This document shows, in pieces, positions 25,204 to 31,783 of a stretch of DNA of 47,240 nt. The stretch is taken from positions 1 to 47,240 of the forward strand of contig NZ_CAJHBR010000021.1 in NCBI RefSeq assembly GCF_904846695.1. Reading direction: 5' to 3'. Source of the stretch: Psychrobacter urativorans. GTDB lineage: Bacteria; Pseudomonadota; Gammaproteobacteria; Pseudomonadales; Moraxellaceae. The notes under the pieces are model-generated. The model ran no database searches. It saw only the letters and a program-made list of their open reading frames with translations, and was not told the DNA's origin. A program made the translations under genes and the position numbers. Every line of letters starts with the position of its first letter. Position 1 is the stretch's first letter.

Positions 25204-25243
25204 TTAGTACTGTGATAAGCACTGTAACTAGTATGGTAATTAG
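25192..25243. repeat. 12-bp in-frame tandem repeat across the ypjD stop, four copies
   Basis: TTAGTGCTGTAA, TTAGTACTGTGA, TAAGCACTGTAA and CTAGTATGGTAA follow each other from 25192, then TTAG. Because the unit is 12 bp, every copy places a stop codon in the ypjD frame. Confidence 0.9.
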
Positions 25244-25402
25244 AGGGTTTACATTAGCATATGATCTGCAACACTGCTTTGTTTCACTAGCAGCTATTTC
25301 CAATCTCTAGTGGTCACTATTCAACCCGCCTTAATGTCTTTTTTGATCACCGGCATCATTCTGGCCTCAGCCTTGCAATTTTATGCACTACCTTGGTTTT
25401 TT

Positions 25403-25432
25403 TATAACATTTATAGGGATAAATGTTATAAT
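25403..25432 (+). promoter_or_regulatory. 12-bp inverted repeat overlapping a TATAAT box, upstream of ureD
   Basis: TATAACATTTAT and ATAAATGTTATA are perfect reverse complements separated by AGGG (25403-25414 and 25419-25430). The last arm merges into TATAAT (25427-25432), and a -35-like ATAACA lies 17 bases upstream within the first arm. An operator that covers the promoter is the simplest reading. The half-sites look like gammaproteobacterial Zur half-sites (AAATGTTATA) but in the reverse order. Confidence 0.6.
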
Positions 25433-25460
25433 TTAGCCCGTAATAAGGTTGGCACCAATA

Positions 25461-25477
25461 TTGCATTATAAATGCAA
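25461..25477. promoter_or_regulatory. Palindrome TTGCATT-ATA-AATGCAA in the urease leader
   Basis: A perfect 7-bp inverted repeat with a three-base centre about 30 bases downstream of the presumed -10. It could be a second operator or an RNA hairpin. Confidence 0.4.
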
Positions 25478-25597
25478 CACTGGTTGTTTATAATGCTAAC
25501 ACTAGTATTAATAACTGTATCAGTATTTTGATTATCCAATTATTATACTCGTCTATTACCATAACGATTTGCAACTCTCATAACATGGCCTTCGACA

Positions 25598-26482
25598 ATG
25601 AGTTCAGCACCTAGCGCCACCTCCCAAGGTTATGGCAAAAACAGACAATGGCTCGCCGAGCTTGAACTTAAGCTAGTACCAACAGCCAATAAAACCTATC
25701 TTAAGCAGCTGTCTTTTAGCGGGCCGCTGCGTATTCAACGTCCCTTTTATCCCGAAGGTGGTGTTTGTCATTTATACATCCTGCATCCACCCGGTGGCTT
25801 AGTATCTGGTGACCAATTAAAAATACAAGCTCACTGTGTAGCCGATAGCCAAAGCCTATTAACTACCCCTTCTGCAGGCAAAGTCTATGGGCGTGATAGT
25901 GATGGCGTCGCTCAAGGTCAGTCAGTAAAGTTAACTTTGCTGGACAATGCTGAATGTGAATGGTTGCCACAAGAGACTATCGTTTTTCGAGATGCCAATG
26001 CCCGCTTAGATACCCGGATTGAATTGTCTGCTAACGCACGGTTTATAGGTTGGGACTTGGTATGTTTAGGACGCCCAGCGGCTAAAGAAGTCTTCGATAA
26101 AGGCTCACTGAGCCAGCATATTTCCTTATGGCGTGATGGCCGTTTAGTACTTAATGAGCGCTTACAGCTAACTGCTGGTAGCAAAATGCAGCAGAGCCGA
26201 GTGGGGTTGGCAGATAACGTCGTATTTGGCACTTTGCTTGCCAGCGGCTTTACTCTACAACCAGGCTTTGATGCTAGCCCTCAGGCTGATTTAATCAAAG
26301 CATTACGCGCCTGCCTGTCTAAGCAAGTTTTTACTATCACTCAGCGCCTCGGGGTACTGCTGGTACGCTATTTGGGCAATGATATGAACGAATGCCGTGA
26401 TGGCATGTGGCAAGCTTGGGCGCTAATCCGACCTGTGCTACTCCAGCGCCCTGCTTGTATCCCCCGTATTTGGCTTACCTAA
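25598..26482 (+). CDS. ureD: Urease accessory protein UreD
   Basis: UreD (UreH) is the scaffold that binds apo-urease and recruits UreF-UreG for nickel insertion. The 294 residues contain FYPEGGVCHLYILHPPGGLVSGDQL and LLTTPSAGKVYGRD near the front, WLPQETIVFRDA in the middle, and end RPACIPRIWLT, all family-specific. It is the first gene of ureDABCEFG-hupE; ureA follows 39 bases later. The RBS before the ATG is poor, so translation may be inefficient. Confidence 0.95.
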   Translation: MSSAPSATSQGYGKNRQWLAELELKLVPTANKTYLKQLSFSGPLRIQRPFYPEGGVCHLYILHPPGGLVSGDQLKIQAHCVADSQSLLTTPSAGKVYGRDSDGVAQGQSVKLTLLDNAECEWLPQETIVFRDANARLDTRIELSANARFIGWDLVCLGRPAAKEVFDKGSLSQHISLWRDGRLVLNERLQLTAGSKMQQSRVGLADNVVFGTLLASGFTLQPGFDASPQADLIKALRACLSKQVFTITQRLGVLLVRYLGNDMNECRDGMWQAWALIRPVLLQRPACIPRIWLT

Positions 26483-26521
26483 TTTCACTGACTATATTTA
26501 GCCCATCTAAGGAACAACACC

Positions 26522-26824
26522 ATGGAATTAAGCCCAAGAGAAAAAGATAAATTGCTGTTATTCACCGCCGGTTTAGTAGCTGAGCGTAGGCTAGCTCGCG
26601 GGTTAAAGCTCAACTACCCTGAGTCGGTTGCTTATTTGTCAGCCGCTTTGTTAGAAGGAGCACGCGATGGCCGTACGGTAGCTGAGCTTATGGGTAGCGG
26701 TCGTAACTGGCTGACACGCGAGCAAGTAATGGACGGGGTGGCAGAATTAATACCAGAGATACAAGTTGAAGCTACTTTCCCCGATGGCACTAAGCTAGTT
26801 ACCTTGCACAACCCTATTCAATAA
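26522..26824 (+). CDS. ureA: Urease gamma subunit
   Basis: A 100-residue structural subunit of the trimeric (UreABC)3 enzyme. It begins [23 protein letters not shown] and contains [21 protein letters not shown] and [31 protein letters not shown], as in all separate UreA chains. AAGGAAC precedes the ATG. The 146-base gap to ureB is larger than elsewhere in the operon. Confidence 0.97.
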   Translation: MELSPREKDKLLLFTAGLVAERRLARGLKLNYPESVAYLSAALLEGARDGRTVAELMGSGRNWLTREQVMDGVAELIPEIQVEATFPDGTKLVTLHNPIQ

Positions 26825-26847
26825 TACTTGCTCTGCTTGTTACCGAC

Positions 26848-26899
26848 AGTATGCTAGAAAAACACATACTCATGGCACAAGGTCATAAATGCTTTTTTT
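26848..26899 (+). promoter_or_regulatory. Hairpin and T-run in the ureA-ureB gap
   Basis: AGTATG (26848-26853) pairs with CATACT (26865-26870), and a run of eight Ts ends at 26899. The stem is short and the T-run is not directly adjacent, so it is at best a weak attenuator or processing site. Confidence 0.3.
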
Positions 26900-26970
26900 T
26901 AACCTAATCGTAGGTCTGATTAAATCCTATCTCCATTAATACTAAATCTTATTTAACACTAGGAACCGAG

Positions 26971-27303
26971 ATGAAACCTGGAGAGCTACAGCTAGCCACT
27001 GGCGATATTGAATTGAATGCTGGTCGTGAAAAACGTACTTTGATAGTAGCTAATACTGGTGATAGACCAATACAGGTTGGCTCTCATTATCACTTTGCCG
27101 AAGTGAACCCAGCACTGCAATTAGATCGCGAGCTGGCCATGGGCTTCCGTCTAGACATTGCTGCTGGTACTGCCGTGCGTTTTGAGCCCGGTCAGCAGCG
27201 CAGCGTGACTTTAGTCGCCCTCGGAGGTTTGCGCCGAGTTTATGGATTTAGAGGCGATGTCATGGGCCCATTATCAACATTAGTAGGAGAAGACCATGTC
27301 TAA
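26971..27303 (+). CDS. ureB: Urease beta subunit
   Basis: A 110-residue structural subunit. It opens [19 protein letters not shown] and carries the [19 protein letters not shown] block and [17 protein letters not shown], all invariant UreB signatures. GGAACCGAG precedes the ATG. The 3' end overlaps ureC by eight bases, implying translational coupling that keeps beta and alpha subunits at equal level. Confidence 0.97.
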   Translation: MKPGELQLATGDIELNAGREKRTLIVANTGDRPIQVGSHYHFAEVNPALQLDRELAMGFRLDIAAGTAVRFEPGQQRSVTLVALGGLRRVYGFRGDVMGPLSTLVGEDHV

Positions 27304-29002
27304 AATCAGTCGCAGCGCTTATGCAGAAATGTTTGGTCCTACTACTGGCGATAGAATTCGTCTAGCCGATACTCAACTATGGATTGAGATTGAGCACGAT
27401 CATACTTGTTATGGTGACGAAGTTACTTTTGGCGGTGGTAAAGTTATACGTGATGGCATGGGTCAGAGCCAACTTGGTGATGCCGATACCGTCGACACTA
27501 TCATTACTAATGTAGTGATTTTAGATCATTGGGGCATCGTCAAGGCTGATGTTGGCATCAAGAACGGTCGTATTAGCGCCATTGGTAAAGCGGGTAATCC
27601 TGATATTCAGGATGGCGTGACTATTAATATAGGCGCTTGTAGTGAAGTCATCGCTGGTGAAGGTAAAATCCTGACTGCAGGTGGTGTTGATACTCATATT
27701 CATTACATCTGTCCACAGCAGATTGAAGAGGCCATCTGCTCAGGTATTACTACTATGGTTGGTGGCGGTACTGGGCCTGCAACAGGTAGTAAGGCCACGA
27801 CTTGTACGCCTGGTGCTTGGCATATTGCCCGCATGCTTCAAGCAACTGATCAGCTACCGATGAACTTTGGCTTTATGGGCAAAGGTAGTGCTAGTTTGCC
27901 AGGGCCGTTACGCGAGCAGTTAGATGCGGGCGCTATGGGACTGAAGATTCATGAAGATTGGGGCGCAACTCCAGCGCTGATTGATTGCTGTTTATCGGTC
28001 GCTGAAGAATACGATGTACAAATAGCTATTCATACTGATACTTTGAATGAATCAGGGTTTGTCGATGATACTTTAGGGGCGTTTAAAGGCCGTACTATTC
28101 ATACTTATCATACCGAAGGCGCAGGCGGTGGTCATGCACCGGATATTCTAAAGGCTTGTAGTCTTTCTAATGTGCTGCCCTCGTCTACTAATCCGACCCG
28201 ACCTTATACTGTCAATACGGTAGACGAGCATTTAGATATGCTGATGGTCTGTCATCATTTAGACCCTAATATTCCTGAAGATGTGGCGTTTGCGGACTCT
28301 CGTATTCGTAAAGAAACCATTGCTGCCGAAGATATTTTGCAAGATTTAGGGGTTATCTCGATGATTTCCTCTGACAGCCAAGCGATGGGACGCGTTGGAG
28401 AAGTAGTGTGTCGTAGTTGGCAAACCGCTGATAAAATGTTCCAGCAGCGTGGTCTATTGCCAGAAGATGAAGCGCTTGGCTGCAATAACTTTCGTGCTAA
28501 ACGCTATGTAGCTAAATATACTATTAACCCTGCTATTACTCATGGTATTTCCCATGTAGTGGGTTCAGTAGAAGTCGGTAAGCTTGCAGACTTAGTATTA
28601 TGGGATCCGGCTTTTTTTGGTATTAAACCTGCGTTACTGTTAAAAGGCGGTAGCATTGCTTACGCACCAATGGGTGATATTAACGGCTCTATTCCTACCC
28701 CGCAGCCAGTACATTATCGTCCGATGTTTGGCGCGCTTGGTCGTGCAGCCTCTGCAAGCAGTGTAACTTTTGTCAGTAAAGCGTCGCTTGAGCGAGATTT
28801 AGTCAGTCAATTAGGATTGACTAGAGAGCTAGTAGCTTGTGTCAATACTCGCAATATTCAAAAGAAAGATATGATTCATAACAGCGCCACTCCAAAGATA
28901 GAAGTTGATGCGCAAACTTATGAAGTACGCTGCGACGGCGAGCTGTTAAGTTGTGAGCCAGCTGAAGTATTACCACTAGCTCAATTGTATATGTTGTTTT
29001 AA
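27296..29002 (+). CDS. ureC: Urease alpha subunit (catalytic)
   Basis: UreC holds the dinuclear nickel site that hydrolyses urea to ammonia and carbamate. In its 568 residues the nickel ligands are all present: His134 and His136 (DTHIHYICP), the Lys to be carbamylated Lys217 (GLKIHED), His246 (IAIHTDTLN), His272 ([11 protein letters not shown]) and Asp360 (SSDSQAMGR). The mobile-flap Cys319 and His320 are in VCHHLDP. The enzyme is therefore predicted active. Its start overlaps ureB by eight bases with GGAGAAG just ahead. Confidence 0.98.
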   Translation: MSKISRSAYAEMFGPTTGDRIRLADTQLWIEIEHDHTCYGDEVTFGGGKVIRDGMGQSQLGDADTVDTIITNVVILDHWGIVKADVGIKNGRISAIGKAGNPDIQDGVTINIGACSEVIAGEGKILTAGGVDTHIHYICPQQIEEAICSGITTMVGGGTGPATGSKATTCTPGAWHIARMLQATDQLPMNFGFMGKGSASLPGPLREQLDAGAMGLKIHEDWGATPALIDCCLSVAEEYDVQIAIHTDTLNESGFVDDTLGAFKGRTIHTYHTEGAGGGHAPDILKACSLSNVLPSSTNPTRPYTVNTVDEHLDMLMVCHHLDPNIPEDVAFADSRIRKETIAAEDILQDLGVISMISSDSQAMGRVGEVVCRSWQTADKMFQQRGLLPEDEALGCNNFRAKRYVAKYTINPAITHGISHVVGSVEVGKLADLVLWDPAFFGIKPALLLKGGSIAYAPMGDINGSIPTPQPVHYRPMFGALGRAASASSVTFVSKASLERDLVSQLGLTRELVACVNTRNIQKKDMIHNSATPKIEVDAQTYEVRCDGELLSCEPAEVLPLAQLYMLF

Positions 29003-29017
29003 GACGCCCCACCCACT

Positions 29018-29506
29018 ATGGAGAAAGAAGTGTTAAAAATAACTCAATATTTAGCGGATAACCAACAACCAGCTGATGACTATATAACCTTAGCTTTTGA
29101 ACAGCGCCAAAAAGGTCGCTTTAAAGCAGTGAGCGACCAAGGTATCGAGGTAGGAGTGTTTTTAGAGCGTGGTCAAGTACTAGCTCAGGATGATCGCTTG
29201 CAAGCAGAAGATGGTCGTGTCTTCGCGGTAGTCGCTCAACCGGAGTCAGTAGTGACCGCTTATGCCGATGATTGGCCAAGCTTTGCACGTGCTTGCTACC
29301 ATTTAGGGAATCGACACGTGACTTTGCAGTTAGGCGATTGCTGGCTGCGTTTTCAACCAGATCACGTGTTAGAGCATTTGGCTGAACACTTAGGCTTGCG
29401 TTTAGAAGTAGGCGCCGCCCCTTTTCATCCTGAGGCTGGCGCTTATCATGGTCAACACAATCATGACAGCCATGACAGTCATGAATCGGGCCATCATGAA
29501 CATTGA
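29018..29506 (+). CDS. ureE: Urease accessory nickel chaperone UreE
   Basis: UreE delivers Ni(II) to the UreDFG complex. The 162-residue protein has the N-terminal peptide-binding domain (FEQRQKGRF), a metal-binding core with NRHVTLQL, and a His-rich tail (about 143-162, HGQHNHDSHDS...HHEH) that stores nickel. The tail is coded by degenerate nine-base CATGAC-type units. It starts 15 bases after ureC with GGAG nearby and overlaps the start of ureF. Confidence 0.95.
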   Translation: MEKEVLKITQYLADNQQPADDYITLAFEQRQKGRFKAVSDQGIEVGVFLERGQVLAQDDRLQAEDGRVFAVVAQPESVVTAYADDWPSFARACYHLGNRHVTLQLGDCWLRFQPDHVLEHLAEHLGLRLEVGAAPFHPEAGAYHGQHNHDSHDSHESGHHEH

Positions 29507-30218
29507 TAGTCCAACTAGTAGTTTGCAAGCTAATGCTGTGCAAACTGGTGCTACGCAGATCGATGCTAGTCAATTACTGGCACTGTTACACTTATCCAGC
29601 CCTGCCCTGCCTATAGGTGGTTTTGCTTACTCTAGTGGCTTAGAGTCGGCCATTGAGCTGGGCTGGGTGACTAATGAGGCCGAGCTTGAGAGTTGGCTTG
29701 ATGGCATGTTACAAGCAATGGCCCATCTGGATATTCCAGTGCTATTACGCTTGTGCGCTGCTAGGATTAACAATGATGCTCAGCAAATAGTGTACTGGAA
29801 TGATTTTTTGCGAGCCAATCGTGAAACTTATGAGTTACTATTTGAAGATGAACAGCAAGCGCTAGCGTTAGTACGCTTATTGCAAGGTCAACAGCTAGAA
29901 GTAGACTCTCTACCTGAAGAACCTGCTTTTATGAGCGTTTATAGCTTAGCTGCGCAGCATTTCGGTCTCAGCGCCGATTGGGCAGCAGTAGGGTATTTAT
30001 GGAGTTGGCTTGAGAACCAGTTAACTGTAGCTAGCAAAACCATACCTTTAGGTCAGACAGCGGCACAGCGATTATTAGTGTTGCTAAAGCCAATATTATT
30101 AGCACACTTTGCAGTGGCGACTACTCTTACTGATGAGCAGCTTGGTTGGAGCCTACCTGGGCAAGTACATGCCAGCTGCTTACACGAGAGCCAATATTCG
30201 CGTTTATTTCGTAGCTAA
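29496..30218 (+). CDS. ureF: Urease accessory protein UreF
   Basis: UreF bridges UreD and UreG and acts as a fidelity factor in nickel insertion. The family core starts LLALLHLSSPALPIGGFAYSSGLESAIELGWV and ends ESQYSRLFRS. The open frame runs further back within ureE, giving alternative ATGs at 29448, 29481 and 29496; ATG 29496 is the closest to the core and yields 240 residues, near the family norm. It overlaps the ureE stop by 11 bases, so translation is probably coupled. The initiation codon sits inside the repeat that codes for the UreE His-tail. Confidence 0.92.
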   Translation: MNIDSPTSSLQANAVQTGATQIDASQLLALLHLSSPALPIGGFAYSSGLESAIELGWVTNEAELESWLDGMLQAMAHLDIPVLLRLCAARINNDAQQIVYWNDFLRANRETYELLFEDEQQALALVRLLQGQQLEVDSLPEEPAFMSVYSLAAQHFGLSADWAAVGYLWSWLENQLTVASKTIPLGQTAAQRLLVLLKPILLAHFAVATTLTDEQLGWSLPGQVHASCLHESQYSRLFRS

Positions 30219-30310
30219 TAGCGCTGATACTGAACTAATTTAAAATCGACTGATATTGTCGCTAACGTACCTTAAAAATTCTTTTAAAATCACTGTATTT
30301 GGAGCAAATA

Positions 30311-30979
30311 ATGACAACTCAATGTTTACGAGTCGGTGTAGGTGGTCCAGTAGGATCAGGCAAAACAGCTTTACTACGCCAGCTGTGCTTAGCGTTACGT
30401 AACCATTATGATTTAGCAGTAGTCACCAATGATATCTATACCAAAGAAGATGCTGAGTTTTTATTACGTCATCAAGCTCTAAGCGAAGATCGTATCTTAG
30501 GTGTGGAAACTGGTGGTTGTCCGCATACGGCTATTCGCGAAGATGCTTCTATGAACTTAGCTGCCATCGACACTTTGCAAGAGCGTCATCCCAATTTAGA
30601 GTTAGTGTTTGTAGAGAGTGGTGGTGATAATCTATCGGCAACTTTTAGCCCAGAACTATCAGATCTGACTTTATATGTGATCGATGTCTGCGCTGGTGAT
30701 AAAATCCCCCGTAAAGGGGGTCCTGGGATCACTAAGTCTGACTTGTTGATCATTAATAAAACCGATTTAGCCCCTATGGTCAACGCTTCGCTAGAAGTTA
30801 TGGATAGAGATGCTAAGCGCATGCGTGGCGAGCGTCCTTTTGTATTTAGCAACTTAGTTCGCGGTGATGGAGTCGCTGAAATCATCAACTTTATTCAGCG
30901 CGAAGGTATGCTTAGACCCTTACCAGCTGACTTCTCAGTAGAAGTGACTAGTGTGGCCAGCAATGAACAATTGGCTTAG
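30311..30979 (+). CDS. ureG: Urease accessory GTPase UreG
   Basis: UreG is the SIMIBI GTPase that powers nickel transfer to urease. The ATG at 30311 follows GGAG with ideal spacing; an upstream in-frame TTG is less likely. The 222 residues begin with [15 protein letters not shown] (P-loop 12-19) and have the nickel-binding Cys-Pro-His in [29 protein letters not shown] and NKTDLAP for guanine recognition. Length and motifs are canonical. A 92-base gap separates it from ureF. Confidence 0.97.
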   Translation: MTTQCLRVGVGGPVGSGKTALLRQLCLALRNHYDLAVVTNDIYTKEDAEFLLRHQALSEDRILGVETGGCPHTAIREDASMNLAAIDTLQERHPNLELVFVESGGDNLSATFSPELSDLTLYVIDVCAGDKIPRKGGPGITKSDLLIINKTDLAPMVNASLEVMDRDAKRMRGERPFVFSNLVRGDGVAEIINFIQREGMLRPLPADFSVEVTSVASNEQLA

Positions 30980-31028
30980 TAAAATACAAAACATGTTTGA
31001 CCAGCAAAAATCACTCTAGGAATGAATT

Positions 31029-31610
31029 ATGAACAGAAATAAAATCGGTCAAACCGTGCTACTAATGTTAGTTGCACTAGCACCTTCAGTAGCCTTGGCT
31101 CACCCCGGACATGATACTTCAGGCATGCTCGCAGGTATTACGCATCCTTTATTGGGCTGGGATCACTTATTAGCCATGGTGGCGGTAGGTATGTTAGCGG
31201 TGATGGGCCGTAGTAAACCGGCATGGCAACTGCCATTAGCGTTTGTGAGCTTTATGCTAATTGGCGCGCTATTCGGTATCAATGGCATGGCTATTCCAGC
31301 CGTTGAGAACGGTATTCTACTATCTTTAATAGTACTAGGTGGCCTACTAGCAGTTGGACGCAGCAGTTCGTTATTGCTGCTAACGGTATGCTGTGCACTG
31401 TTTGGTACTTTACATGGTAATGCACATGGTATTGAATTAGCTGCCGGTCATGGCGCAATCAGCTATATTGTGGGCTTTATGCTCTCTACTATCGCCCTAC
31501 ACACTATCGGTTACTTAGTGGCGAGCAAGTGGCAAATCATAGCTTTGAGAGTTACTGGTGTTGCTATCGCAAGCATCGGCTTAGTAGCTATGCTAGGGGC
31601 TATGGCTTAA
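31029..31610 (+). CDS. ureJ: HupE/UreJ-family nickel/cobalt permease
   Basis: A 193-residue membrane protein with a cleavable signal (cut after ALA24) exposing HPGHD, then six or so hydrophobic helices. The family signature HPLLGWDHLLAM (His39, Asp45, His46) and a second HG-NAHG-E-A-G motif near residue 138 form the metal path. As the last gene of the urease operon it most likely supplies Ni(II); cobalt cannot be excluded from sequence. A strong terminator follows 35 bases after its stop. Confidence 0.92.
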   Translation: MNRNKIGQTVLLMLVALAPSVALAHPGHDTSGMLAGITHPLLGWDHLLAMVAVGMLAVMGRSKPAWQLPLAFVSFMLIGALFGINGMAIPAVENGILLSLIVLGGLLAVGRSSSLLLLTVCCALFGTLHGNAHGIELAAGHGAISYIVGFMLSTIALHTIGYLVASKWQIIALRVTGVAIASIGLVAMLGAMA

Positions 31611-31645
31611 CGGCTAGCGGTCAAGTGTTAAGATAAGCGATCAAT

Positions 31646-31675
31646 AAAAATACTCCGACTCTACGGAGTATTTTT
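31646..31675. terminator. Terminator ending the urease operon, probably bidirectional
   Basis: AAAAATACTCCG and CGGAGTATTTTT form a perfect 12-bp stem over a six-base loop, followed by more Ts on the plus strand. On the minus strand the A-run also supplies a T-tail, so it can serve the convergent Ig-like lipoprotein gene. Confidence 0.92.
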
Positions 31676-31783
31676 TTATCTATTATTTGCTAATTTGATC
31701 GTTGTACTTTTTTAAGCTTGGGCTCGTTAATACCCAACCCTCCCTGCAAAGTTGATGGCTATTATGTTCAGAATTCCTGATAT

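Larger units (their letters stand above)
25244..25597. other. Urease operon upstream region
   Basis: Gene-free. It contains a perfect inverted repeat overlapping a consensus -10 (25403-25432), a second smaller palindrome (25461-25477), and between them GGCACCAATATTGCA, whose left half fits the NtrC half-site GCACC but whose right half does not. The leader from the presumed start to ureD is about 155 bases. Confidence 0.6.

Noticed and set aside
25403..25430. Zur box upstream of the urease operon
   Set aside because: The half-sites match Zur half-sites but are in the reverse order (TATAACATTT first), so the known Zur dyad is not formed.
27521..28485. Short frames inside ureC
   Set aside because: Antisense or out-of-frame to a fully conserved urease alpha subunit; no RBS or protein features.
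29440..29500. CRISPR-like or regulatory repeat in ureE
   Set aside because: The repeat is explained by coding for a His-rich metal-binding tail.
29121..29573. 150-codon antisense frame over ureE
   Set aside because: The plus-strand ureE and ureF readings are both family matches; the antisense frame is composition-driven.
25598..31610. Urease block as a recently acquired genomic island
   Set aside because: No integrase, tRNA target, direct repeats or change in codon style is visible at its borders; composition looks like the rest of the window by eye.
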